64,000 nucleotides of DNA from Methanobacterium petrolearium (lineage in GTDB: Archaea > Methanobacteriota > Methanobacteria > Methanobacteriales > Methanobacteriaceae), in the NCBI RefSeq assembly GCF_017873625.1, contig NZ_JAGGKL010000007.1, positions 87,412 to 151,411 on the forward strand. Direction: 5' to 3'. Position 1 is the stretch's first letter. Every line of letters begins with the position of its first letter. The notes below the pieces were generated by a model. That model worked only from the letters and a program-made list of their open reading frames with translations. It had not been told where the DNA came from and made no database searches. Of this stretch, positions 39,819-47,100 are shown one piece after another. The position numbers and the translations under genes are program-made.

Positions 39819-39876
39819 ATTTCCACCTCAATATTATTTATATAGATTGTTAGATTTAATATAAAAATTAGGCAAT

Positions 39877-40014
39877 TTAACTGATTATAACACCTTTTTC
39901 ACCATTAAATTGCCAAGGAAGTTCATTGGATAAAATTTCTTGTATTCGATTTGAAATTTCATCTGTTTCTTCTCCACCTGGTTCATATATTTTACTTCCA
40001 TTTTGTAACCTCAC
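39877..40014 (-). CDS. 45-residue ORF downstream of the AlbA_2 gene (candidate)
   Basis: A GTG at 40014, one base after the stop of the preceding tiny ORF, opens 45 codons: MRLQNGSKIYEPGGEETDE, then 'ISNRIQEILSNELPWQF' and 'NGEKGVIIS'. The composition looks like real protein and the spacing suggests operon membership. The ribosome site is poor. It could instead be the decayed end of a longer gene with the ORF before it. Confidence 0.35.
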   Translation of the reverse strand: MRLQNGSKIYEPGGEETDEISNRIQEILSNELPWQFNGEKGVIIS

Positions 40015-40015
40015 T

Positions 40016-40153
40016 TCAATTACAAATTGTATTAATTAGAGTTTGGTAAATTAATCGTCCCATTACTTCAAAGGTATTTTCACATGTTGTTTTAAATCCT
40101 AAAAGGAGTGATGCTTGAGTTATTAAACTCGTTTGTTCAGTAACAAAATACAA
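40016..40153 (-). CDS. 45-residue ORF next to the AlbA_2 gene (candidate)
   Basis: This frame follows the stop of the 417-residue AlbA_2 protein by 9 bases. It runs from TTG 40153: MYFVTEQTSLITQASLLLGF, then 'KTTCENTFEVMGRLIYQ' and 'TLINTICN'. It is amphipathic and has protein-like composition but no family and no clear ribosome site. It may be a readthrough extension, a tiny partner or a relic. Confidence 0.33.
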   Translation of the reverse strand: MYFVTEQTSLITQASLLLGFKTTCENTFEVMGRLIYQTLINTICN

Positions 40154-40162
40154 TCTCTTTGA

Positions 40163-41416
40163 CTATTTGACATTGTTAGCCGTTCTATTCCAGTGTAGAT
40201 TAATGTATTTGTACTGTTGTTTACTATCTAGCGGTTTTGTGGTACAACCCGCTCTCAAATAGAATACAGGTCCATTGTTGGTTTCAACAAAGATTGGTTC
40301 GGGACTGGGTTTTATTTTAACTAAACAGACATTTTTATCATATTTTTCTTCAAAAGTTATCTTAATATGTTCCATAACATTTAACCCTAAATTATTTTCT
40401 ATAACTTGAATTAACCTCTGTTCAAATCCATCTTTATTTTTCTTTTTTAGATAGGGTATGTCATGTTCAATACCATAAATCGTTCCATCATCTTCAACAC
40501 CGATCAGGAGGATTCCTCCATTAAAGTTAAGGAAACCAGCTATGCTTTTTATGACTACATCCTGCAATATTTTATTTACATTTTTTTGGTTGACATCCCA
40601 AAGTAGGGTTGATTTAAACTCGATTTCTTCATTTTCACCTTTAATGAGGCAGTCATCAAGATTTAAATCTCTAAAACTAAGTTTTTCAGCAAAAGAAACA
40701 AATTCTAGTATTGTATTACATTTTTTGCCTAAAATAAACATTGATTCTGCGTAACAAGTGTTGATTACCTTTTCTAAATTCTCCTGACCACACCAGCATT
40801 CTTCTAATATTCCATGACCAATTTGTGTGGATATATCTTTTAGAACATATGAACAAAGAAATATATCATCAATGTAACCATATGGCCCGTATTTATCCTC
40901 TGGAATAACATCGTTGGGAGCAACAAAATAAGCAAGAGCTGTTGAAAGTTTCAATTTCATATCAACTGACAAATCATCGTTAATCAAAAGTGTTGTTAAT
41001 AGTTGTAATAGATCTGGTCCGTGATCAATGAAACTTTCATATTTGCCTTCATAAAAGGATAAGTTTTCCTTGATATTGTCTGAGAAGTGCTTAAAATGTT
41101 GATAACAATGTGTTAAATTATCTTCATTGTAATCTATTTTTTCAGGTATTGGTGGGATTTGTAGCGAATAAATGAGATTATATCCAAACTTGGTAGGATT
41201 AAAAGTCTCAATTGGATGATTGGAATCATCTTCCAAATAATTGGCCAAATCTTCAGGTAACTCTCTTATTTCGCCGTTAGCCTCTTTCTCTTTCAAAATT
41301 CCAAGAAGTTCAACTTTATTAGGAAACATCGGGTCCGTTTTCATTAAGTGCATAACGTTATCTATCACATTACCACCAACGGAAATAGGTAGTTTTACTA
41401 TTTTTTTAACAATCAA
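40163..41416 (-). CDS. DUF1232 (YkvA-like) - AlbA_2 (Schlafen-like) fusion protein
   Basis: This 417-residue protein has two recognisable parts. At about residues 165-215, 'KLSTALAYFVAPNDVIPEDK' and 'YGYIDDIFLCSYVL' match the DUF1232/YkvA signature. At about 270-400, 'EEIEFKSTLLWDVNQKN', 'IAGFLNFNGGILLIGVEDDG' and 'PEPIFVETNNGPVFYLRAG' are the AlbA_2/Schlafen-type domain found in predicted regulators and nucleases. The start TTG 41416 is uncertain; later in-frame GTG/ATG codons near residue 16-20 are alternatives. It is the last long gene of a minus-strand cassette with a PIN nuclease and probably provides nucleic-acid sensing or an effector. Confidence 0.8.
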   Translation of the reverse strand: MIVKKIVKLPISVGGNVIDNVMHLMKTDPMFPNKVELLGILKEKEANGEIRELPEDLANYLEDDSNHPIETFNPTKFGYNLIYSLQIPPIPEKIDYNEDNLTHCYQHFKHFSDNIKENLSFYEGKYESFIDHGPDLLQLLTTLLINDDLSVDMKLKLSTALAYFVAPNDVIPEDKYGPYGYIDDIFLCSYVLKDISTQIGHGILEECWCGQENLEKVINTCYAESMFILGKKCNTILEFVSFAEKLSFRDLNLDDCLIKGENEEIEFKSTLLWDVNQKNVNKILQDVVIKSIAGFLNFNGGILLIGVEDDGTIYGIEHDIPYLKKKNKDGFEQRLIQVIENNLGLNVMEHIKITFEEKYDKNVCLVKIKPSPEPIFVETNNGPVFYLRAGCTTKPLDSKQQYKYINLHWNRTANNVK

Positions 41417-41453
41417 TCTTACTTATTATGAACAATTGTATATATTTAATATA

Positions 41454-42725
41454 TTAGATATTATTAAAGAAATCAAAAAGTTTAGATTGGTCTTTAGAAC
41501 CTTTAGAAAGTTCTTTTGCCAATTCAGGTTCTTTTTTAAGTGCTAATTTTGTATCAATATAATCTCCAACATTTTGGTGTTCGTCAACGAACTTCCTGGC
41601 TTTGTTAATTTCATTATAAAGAGAAATACTATTAAACATCCTATTGAATGCATCTTTTTTTAAAAGTTCAACATTTTGGATACTTTGAGGATATTCATTT
41701 ATATTGTAGTAATAATATGTTTCAGGGTCAAAAAGGCGGGTTCTATTTAAAACCCTTGCTATTTCTAGCTCCTGTTTGTCTTTAAATTTGTTCTTAAGTA
41801 TATAATTCATCTCATCTTCTTTATTTGTTCCAGAACCTCCTCTTTGAGGTTCTCTGTAAATACCTAAGAAATCACAACCAATAAATGGAGCTAAAGCATT
41901 GGATGCTGTAGTTTTTGTATCAAGAATATGTCTATTGATCTCTTTTCTTACATGGGAAAAATACAAAACAGTACGATTTAGATTAAGATATTTTTCGATA
42001 TTTCTCAATAAATACCTTACTCTTGTAAATTGAGTGCTAGAAATCTGACTTGCATGGAAATCAATCCATAAATTTGTATAACCTCTATATTTATAGGTTT
42101 TAATCAATTTCTCGAATTCATCTAGATTTAATTTAATAGGAACTGGAACAAATATGGGTTTATTATTAAAAGTAGAGAGAATACCGACTGCATTATCCAC
42201 ATAATCAATGTAACTATCTAAATTCATAGATTCATCTATTTTGATGTCAGGAACCAATACAAAAGCATTAGAAGCAGTATGAATGTAATCTAATAGAAAT
42301 GTAAAATCATTCCAAGTGAGAGGGGTTGAATATCCACTTTTAAATTGGTTTCTCTCAAATGGGTTACGTTGAAAAACCATTGATAAAACCGTATGGGATG
42401 AATTCCAAACTTTTTTCTTCAAATCAAAAAATCTGTCTAGTTCAGATATTTGGTCTCTACTAGGATGTTTTAAAATTTTATACAAACCCTCAAAAGAAGA
42501 TAATCTATTGACGAACTTCCAATTTTCAAAGATTGGAGGCTTATCTGTCAGTTTTTTCACTTGATTAGCCATATCCTCATTTATTCCCCTAGCATCAATG
42601 ATTTTAAAAGGAGTCTCAACTTTTCCTATTGGGGAATGTTCAATTTCAATATCCTTAACAAAAAAGTATCCATCACGAGCAGGTGTTAAAGGATCTATAT
42701 GAATGTGTGGATCATAGTCGACCAT
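41454..42725 (-). CDS. Unrecognised 423-residue protein of the PIN/AlbA_2 cassette
   Basis: The start is ATG 42725 with GGAG 8 bases upstream; it overlaps the end of the PIN gene by 14 bases. The N-terminus ('PLTPARDGYFFVKDIEIEHS', 'IGKVETPFKIIDARGINED') loosely recalls the opening of tRNA-guanine transglycosylase-like TIM barrels. Later segments 'GYTNLWIDFHASQIS', 'TVLYFSHVRKEINRH' and 'LAPFIGCDFLGIYREPQRGG' fit alternating strand-helix units. The TGT zinc site (CxCxxC) is not visible. The relation to TGT or DpdA-type DNA-modifying enzymes is only a guess. The tight overlap implies co-translation with the PIN protein. Confidence 0.65.
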   Translation of the reverse strand: MVDYDPHIHIDPLTPARDGYFFVKDIEIEHSPIGKVETPFKIIDARGINEDMANQVKKLTDKPPIFENWKFVNRLSSFEGLYKILKHPSRDQISELDRFFDLKKKVWNSSHTVLSMVFQRNPFERNQFKSGYSTPLTWNDFTFLLDYIHTASNAFVLVPDIKIDESMNLDSYIDYVDNAVGILSTFNNKPIFVPVPIKLNLDEFEKLIKTYKYRGYTNLWIDFHASQISSTQFTRVRYLLRNIEKYLNLNRTVLYFSHVRKEINRHILDTKTTASNALAPFIGCDFLGIYREPQRGGSGTNKEDEMNYILKNKFKDKQELEIARVLNRTRLFDPETYYYYNINEYPQSIQNVELLKKDAFNRMFNSISLYNEINKARKFVDEHQNVGDYIDTKLALKKEPELAKELSKGSKDQSKLFDFFNNI

Positions 42726-43296
42726 CTTCAAACTCCCTAATTCTCTTTATTGTTGGTTCTATTATTTTCAAATAATTTTTTTTATCCATACTGCAGGGTC
42801 GTGAATTTTTATCTGCAGTTTTTGTTAGTTCTTTAATATGTTCCAATAATCTAATTGCACTTTGCGTAGAAATATATTCATCGGTACAACAACAATGTTC
42901 TATAAATCCAATTGTTCCATGTAAATATGGAGTTAAGTGACTAAATACTCGTTTTACAAAGTTTCTAGCGATTTTTTCATCAATGATCAAATATTTCAAT
43001 TTTTCTTCTTTTTGTAAAAAATGTGCAATCCCTATAGCTTCATATTCTCCATCAAATACGTGTTTTTCGTTTCTATCTAATACTGGTAACATCAATTGAA
43101 TGTATTCATATTTTGTGGTATGTTGAATTTTTGATTTAAATATTGATTCATTTATTTTGTGATAAGGGATTTCTTCTAGAAGGCGATTTCCTACATAAAA
43201 ATTGTAGCAATCTAAAAAATGATAGAGACAATCTTCATTTTGGAGATAACAAATAATACAACTATAAAAACTAGTGTCAGCAGCAATAGCATTCAT
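42712..43296 (-). CDS. PIN-domain ribonuclease-like protein
   Basis: This 194-residue protein opens with 'IAADTSFYSCIICYL' (first PIN Asp) and has 'DGEYEAIGIAHFLQKEEKLK' (acidic Glu pair) and 'YLIIDEKIARNFVKRVF', matching PIN motifs 1, 2 and 3 with D, E and D residues. PIN domains cut single-stranded RNA, often as toxins. Extra Cys ('EHCCCTDEY') are unusual. Its ATG directly follows the stop of the preceding winged-helix-like gene (TAA-ATG), and its end overlaps the next gene, so the three are coupled. Confidence 0.82.
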   Translation of the reverse strand: MNAIAADTSFYSCIICYLQNEDCLYHFLDCYNFYVGNRLLEEIPYHKINESIFKSKIQHTTKYEYIQLMLPVLDRNEKHVFDGEYEAIGIAHFLQKEEKLKYLIIDEKIARNFVKRVFSHLTPYLHGTIGFIEHCCCTDEYISTQSAIRLLEHIKELTKTADKNSRPCSMDKKNYLKIIEPTIKRIREFEDGRL

Positions 43297-43890
43297 TTAC
43301 TGCCCTCTTGAAAGTGATTCACACTTTTCTTCACTTATACGTCCTTTTTCGAATAATTGATGTGCTAAAATGCTTTTTTTGTTATCTAATTGATAATACA
43401 GATTAGATTTCTCAACATATTTTGGAAAAGCCTTGTAAATAAGTAATAGTAGTTCTTCGTTACTTAAATCACCATATATTGTTGCCACAATGTCAATTCC
43501 AGATAATAAATGGACTAAACTGTCTTTAAGTTCCTTATCATCTATTGCATTAACATTATCAATAAATGATTCATATATTTCAAGGCCTGTGGGGGTAATG
43601 CTAACGAAGCCCCCGCTTAGTTTATCTGTTTTTTTGGGAGGTAAATAAGTCCAACAGTTTTCTAAATAGAAAGGGTTTCGAATGCTTTCTTCAACATCCC
43701 TTGAAAAAGGTCCCTTGTAATGTTTGATAAAGTTATAAAAATTTTTAATGTCGGGATGGAATTTGATTAGAAGAAAAATCTCCTTTTGGATGTGTAATGA
43801 GGATACTTTCTGGGTAGGAGATACTTTTAATATGATTAAAATTATGTATTCAAGCATTTTTTGCTTACTGTCCCCATCAGAAAATTCCAT
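43297..43890 (-). CDS. Winged-helix-like protein paired with PIN nuclease
   Basis: The 197-residue protein has GGAGAGG before its ATG. Helices at residues 8-60 (KMLEYIILIILKVSPTQKVS, HIQKEIFLLIKFHPDI), 'HYKGPFSRDVEESIRNP' and 'GGFVSITPTGLEIYESF' resemble a winged helix with a beta wing. The C-terminal half, 'LSNEELLLLIYKAFPKYVEK', is similar to predicted antitoxin or Panacea-like proteins. It is plausibly the antitoxin or autorepressor for the adjoining PIN protein. The assignment is from context and weak pattern similarity. Confidence 0.7.
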   Translation of the reverse strand: MEFSDGDSKQKMLEYIILIILKVSPTQKVSSLHIQKEIFLLIKFHPDIKNFYNFIKHYKGPFSRDVEESIRNPFYLENCWTYLPPKKTDKLSGGFVSITPTGLEIYESFIDNVNAIDDKELKDSLVHLLSGIDIVATIYGDLSNEELLLLIYKAFPKYVEKSNLYYQLDNKKSILAHQLFEKGRISEEKCESLSRGQ

Positions 43891-44167
43891 TTTAACCTCT
43901 CCGTTCTTTAAGATTAATAATATTGTTAATTAAACCATTATTTATGTTTTTGGTTTCAGTTGTTCATTTGATGTTGCTTTAGGGTTACTAATTAAGATGC
44001 ATGTCCCTCAGCAAGATCATTTATACTAAGTCTACACTTTTTCTTTTATTAGATGTCTTCACGATAAAAGCATTACATCTGATGTAAGAGTATGTGAGAA
44101 GTAATATTCGGAATAATATTTGATAAATTCCAAAAATAACTGACGAAACAAAGAAAATGGTGTTGAT

Positions 44168-44376
44168 TTCCAACGAAAACAGCAGATGATGATATAGTAC
44201 CTGTCAAAGTGGGTGTTGGAGAGAATGATAAAACTCAGATTACTGGAGCCATTCAAGATACATTATGGTCTGATGAAAAAGAGGGGTTCCCTATAAATGA
44301 GAGGAAACTTGGGCCATTACAGTTGATGCCAGAGTTGATAGAACTTGGAGATAAGAGGGTAGCTATGGATGAATAA
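44168..44376 (+). pseudogene. 3' remnant of an unidentified gene
   Basis: An open frame without start codon reads 'DDDIVPVKVGVGENDKTQIT', 'GAIQDTLWSDEKEGFPINER', 'KLGPLQLMPELIELGDKR' and 'VAMDE' with a stop at 44374. The residue composition is that of a real protein, but an in-frame TGA precedes it at about 44165 and no ATG is available. I do not recognise the family. The remainder of 43891-44417 shows nothing. Confidence 0.5.
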
Positions 44377-44417
44377 AAAAATAGAAGTTAATAAAAATTT
44401 TAAAAATGTATTAGAAA

Positions 44418-45308
44418 TCAAATTTCGTCTATATCCCATTCCCTCAAAGCATACTTTACTGTAAAATCGTTCAAAGCATTATCCAAATTCAGAAGCCGTT
44501 TCAAGTCATTTTTATCCCTTATATCTAACATAGACTTCATTTGAGGGACAATGAAAAAATTTTCGTTATCACTAAAATATAAAAACCATTCACAAACTTT
44601 AAATTCATCTAACAAAGAGTTTTTATCAAGATGTATAACTTTATCAGTCTCTTTAATGGTTTTTTTAGTGTTTTTTATATTATTGAAACAAGGATGTCTG
44701 AAATCTTTTTTAGGAGACACTATCAGAATATTTTTATTGCTCGGTATGTGATGACCCCTGAAAAGGAAAAAAACACCGTCCATATATTCTTTCAATATTT
44801 CAATTGGAATAAAAGGTTTATCAGTTCCATTTTCCATCTCTATAAAATTCCCTAAATGTCCTTCCACAGTGTATAATATGTTCCACAATTTTACACTAAT
44901 AAGATGTAATTTTTCTAAATCCCAGACACCAATAGGATAAACAGATGATTTAATTTTTGGATTTTCATAACCTGCATACATTCCCACTTTTTCATTATCC
45001 ATAAATTCCTTTAAATCACCTTTTAAACTATCATCACGTGTTTTAAACTTAGGACCTGGTATTCCAACCCTTAAACTTTTTATTGTTCCTGATGTTAATT
45101 TTTCAACCAAATCAGGATGATTTCGAGTTGTAATTACATCACAATCTGGGCAATGGGAATCTTTAAATAAATGAGGTTTATGACAACTCAGACAGATTGT
45201 TTTGTTCTTAAAAAATCTTCTAATAAATGATTTACTTCCTCTATTCATTTTAAAAAGAGGATCATCATCTTCAACAAATTCTAATATAAAATCTTCCGTA
45301 TCATGCAT
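44418..45308 (-). CDS. Zinc-ribbon protein, unknown
   Basis: ATG 45308 with GAGGTGG upstream gives 296 residues; the GTG at 45317 overlaps that site. A four-Cys ribbon ('CLSCHKPHLF' and 'CPDCDVIT') lies near residues 35-60 after an acidic N-terminus. The remainder is a mixed alpha/beta region ('YPIGVWDLEKLHLISVKLWN', 'FLFRGHHIPSNKNILIVSPK', 'FFIVPQMKSMLDIRDKNDLK'). No family is recognised. Its position between the PIN/AlbA_2 cassette and another small zinc-ribbon gene suggests an accessory role in the same island. Confidence 0.6.
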   Translation of the reverse strand: MHDTEDFILEFVEDDDPLFKMNRGSKSFIRRFFKNKTICLSCHKPHLFKDSHCPDCDVITTRNHPDLVEKLTSGTIKSLRVGIPGPKFKTRDDSLKGDLKEFMDNEKVGMYAGYENPKIKSSVYPIGVWDLEKLHLISVKLWNILYTVEGHLGNFIEMENGTDKPFIPIEILKEYMDGVFFLFRGHHIPSNKNILIVSPKKDFRHPCFNNIKNTKKTIKETDKVIHLDKNSLLDEFKVCEWFLYFSDNENFFIVPQMKSMLDIRDKNDLKRLLNLDNALNDFTVKYALREWDIDEI

Positions 45309-45372
45309 AGTATCCACCTCAATTTTGATATTTTATTATGTGCATCCATTTAAAAAATCAAAATGCCAAAAA

Positions 45373-45397
45373 AAAGAGGTTAAAAATTAACCTCTTC
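45373..45397 (-). terminator. Intrinsic-type terminator after the 47-residue zinc-ribbon gene
   Basis: Arms AAGAGGTTAA and TTAACCTCTT pair perfectly around AAA; on the minus strand the stem is followed by eight T residues. The stem overlaps the gene's stop codon. Confidence 0.75.
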
Positions 45398-45530
45398 TAA
45401 ATTCACACTTATGACAGTTGGCACAGGGTGGTAACGCATCAGTTGTATCGTTTAAGCGAAGATCTTCACCACAACTAATACAAACGTAACGACCAATTCC
45501 TGGTTTTTGCCCGCACTTATATGTTATCAT
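45387..45530 (-). CDS. Small zinc-ribbon protein
   Basis: This is a 47-residue ORF with an excellent AAGGAGGGG ribosome site. It reads MITYKCGQKPGIGRYVCISC, then 'GEDLRLNDTTDALPPCANCH' and 'KCEFRRG'. The pattern 'KPGxGxYxCxxCGxxLxL' plus 'LPPCxxC' is that of the widespread zinc-ribbon-containing small-protein family (rubredoxin-like knuckle). It probably binds one zinc; the function is unknown. Confidence 0.8.
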   Translation of the reverse strand: MITYKCGQKPGIGRYVCISCGEDLRLNDTTDALPPCANCHKCEFRRG

Positions 45531-46178
45531 ATCCCCTCCTTTTTCGATTATTCAAATTCAAAGATTTATTAAAATCGTTCTCTGGTATCTATTTAGAAAA
45601 TCATCGACCTTTATGCCATCTACTCTGTATTTGGCCTTTTCGACGTGCGTTAGTATTTTTTTGTTGGATTTTGTAGTAATGACCAGTTAGAATTTGGTAT
45701 TCTCTCTTTAGCCACCTACGCCTTCATTTTTTTTAAAATGAATGTTTTTGATATTAATTCTCTTTAAAAGAGATAGCCTTCGCTAATACGGAGATAAATC
45801 ATTAAAAAACTAAGATATTTGGTAATACTGAATAAACCACGAAAGGTTTGCCTTTTTCTAATGCTTTATTTAAACAATTATCATGCCTCCAAAAATTATT
45901 TATCATTAAGGCAATTCCAAGGAAAAATAATTAATTGGAATTGCCATTTATGACAATAATCCCGTTTTTATTGTATTACATTGATATTATTAAAATCTCG
46001 ATAAAATATCTGCAAGATAAATCAAGTTACTTAGATTTAAACCAAGTTCTATTTAACCATTGATCTTATTATTTATAAGATGTTTTTCCTAGCGTATGAG
46101 AAGTAATAACCAAAAAAAATCATTAAACTCTAATAAGGACTTGATTTTATAAAAGAAATTAAATTAAAAAATACGAAA
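45531..46178. other. 648-bp intergenic region with a perfect inverted repeat
   Basis: No gene with a start codon is seen. GGCAATTCCAA at 45910-45920 pairs with TTGGAATTGCC at 45935-45945 around a 14-base loop. A Lys/Arg-rich minus-strand frame (about 45610-45731) lacks a start codon and is not called. The region may hold relics of transferred DNA. Confidence 0.5.
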
Positions 46179-46700
46179 TTAATCCCTTTTTCGTAGGCTT
46201 AACCCTGAATTTGGCCCTCCAGGAATTCCTGATGAAGTATATTTCCCAATATTTTCCCGCAGATCCTCAAGAGTTTGTTCAGGATCTACAGTTTGACCTA
46301 TCAATTCTTGAGAGGTTGATCTAACGTTCTGAACATCTTTTGCTCTATACACCTCTAATCCGAAATTATCTTCAATAGCTTTCATGCAGAGAGCTCTTAT
46401 ATAAAATCGGTTAAATTCACCTTCAGCTAACTTCGTATGTGCATCTTTAGGGACTTTTCGCGGTCCCGATTTTGTCATTTTATATTCCAAAAGACAACTA
46501 TTATCGACTATTTCATCAGCTAAAGAATCAGAATCTCCATTGGAAACAGCTTCCTTTAATAAATCAGTATAAACATTTTCATATTCTGGTTTTAAGTCTT
46601 TACCCATATATAATTTATTTTGGGCAATATCAGAGTTAATTTCATCTAACATTAAAGTTCTTATTCCTTCATCCTCTAAATTCAATAATTTCATCCCCAT
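46179..46700 (-). CDS. Conserved-type 173-residue protein, unknown
   Basis: GAGGGGATC precedes the ATG. The protein has a helical N-terminus ('LEDEGIRTLMLDEINSDIAQ'), a central 'KLAEGEFNRFYIRALCMKAI' motif, 'VYRAKDVQNVRSTSQELIG' and a Gly/Pro tail 'SGIPGGPNSGLSLRKRD'. From memory, similar proteins with the AEGEFNRFYIR core occur in bacteria and are annotated hypothetical; I cannot name a family. It is divergent from the 52-residue/SMC operon, with a shared 240-bp promoter region. Confidence 0.72.
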   Translation of the reverse strand: MGMKLLNLEDEGIRTLMLDEINSDIAQNKLYMGKDLKPEYENVYTDLLKEAVSNGDSDSLADEIVDNSCLLEYKMTKSGPRKVPKDAHTKLAEGEFNRFYIRALCMKAIEDNFGLEVYRAKDVQNVRSTSQELIGQTVDPEQTLEDLRENIGKYTSSGIPGGPNSGLSLRKRD

Positions 46701-46941
46701 GTGATCCCCTCATTGGTTTATAACTCACTTTTTGTCCAACTCATTGATAGTTAATGTTGGATCAATAATCATATCTTAAATGAATATTTATAATAAGGAG
46801 CAACTTATTAATAAAAATTACATTTCAGCTACCAGTAGGGGATTTTTTATGGGGAAAATAAAGAAAATGCAATACGTCTTTAATGGATTTGCAGACGTAT
46901 GTATAAAAATATTAAATAAACTAAAAAAATAAGGGAGGGGC

Positions 46942-47100
46942 ATGATGTCAATATATGAAGATCTTTTAACTGATTTTTTTAAGGAATTATCAGGTGATAG
47001 TGAGATTCCAAATGGAATTTTAGCAGATTTGGAGGAACAACTAAGAAATGGACAGATTAAGTCTAGTGATATAGTTGACATAATCAAAAGAGGGGTTTAG
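46942..47100 (+). CDS. 52-residue protein preceding the SMC-like ATPase
   Basis: AGGGAGGGG lies directly before ATG 46942. The product reads MMSIYEDLLTDFFKELSG, then 'DSEIPNGILADLEEQLRNG' and 'QIKSSDIVDIIKRGV'. Its TAG is immediately followed by the GTG start of the ATPase, so the two are translationally coupled. It is acidic and all-helical with no known domain. Small partners of this kind are common for SMC-family defence ATPases, but its role is inferred. Confidence 0.7.
   Translation: MMSIYEDLLTDFFKELSGDSEIPNGILADLEEQLRNGQIKSSDIVDIIKRGV

Noticed and set aside
45610..45731. Lys/Arg-rich minus-strand frame of about 40 codons (RRRWLKREYQILTG...)
   Set aside because: No start codon or ribosome site, and an upstream stop; could be chance or relic.
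46818..47087. Minus-strand 89-codon frame
   Set aside because: Overlaps the 52-residue ORF that has a strong ribosome site and is coupled to the ATPase.
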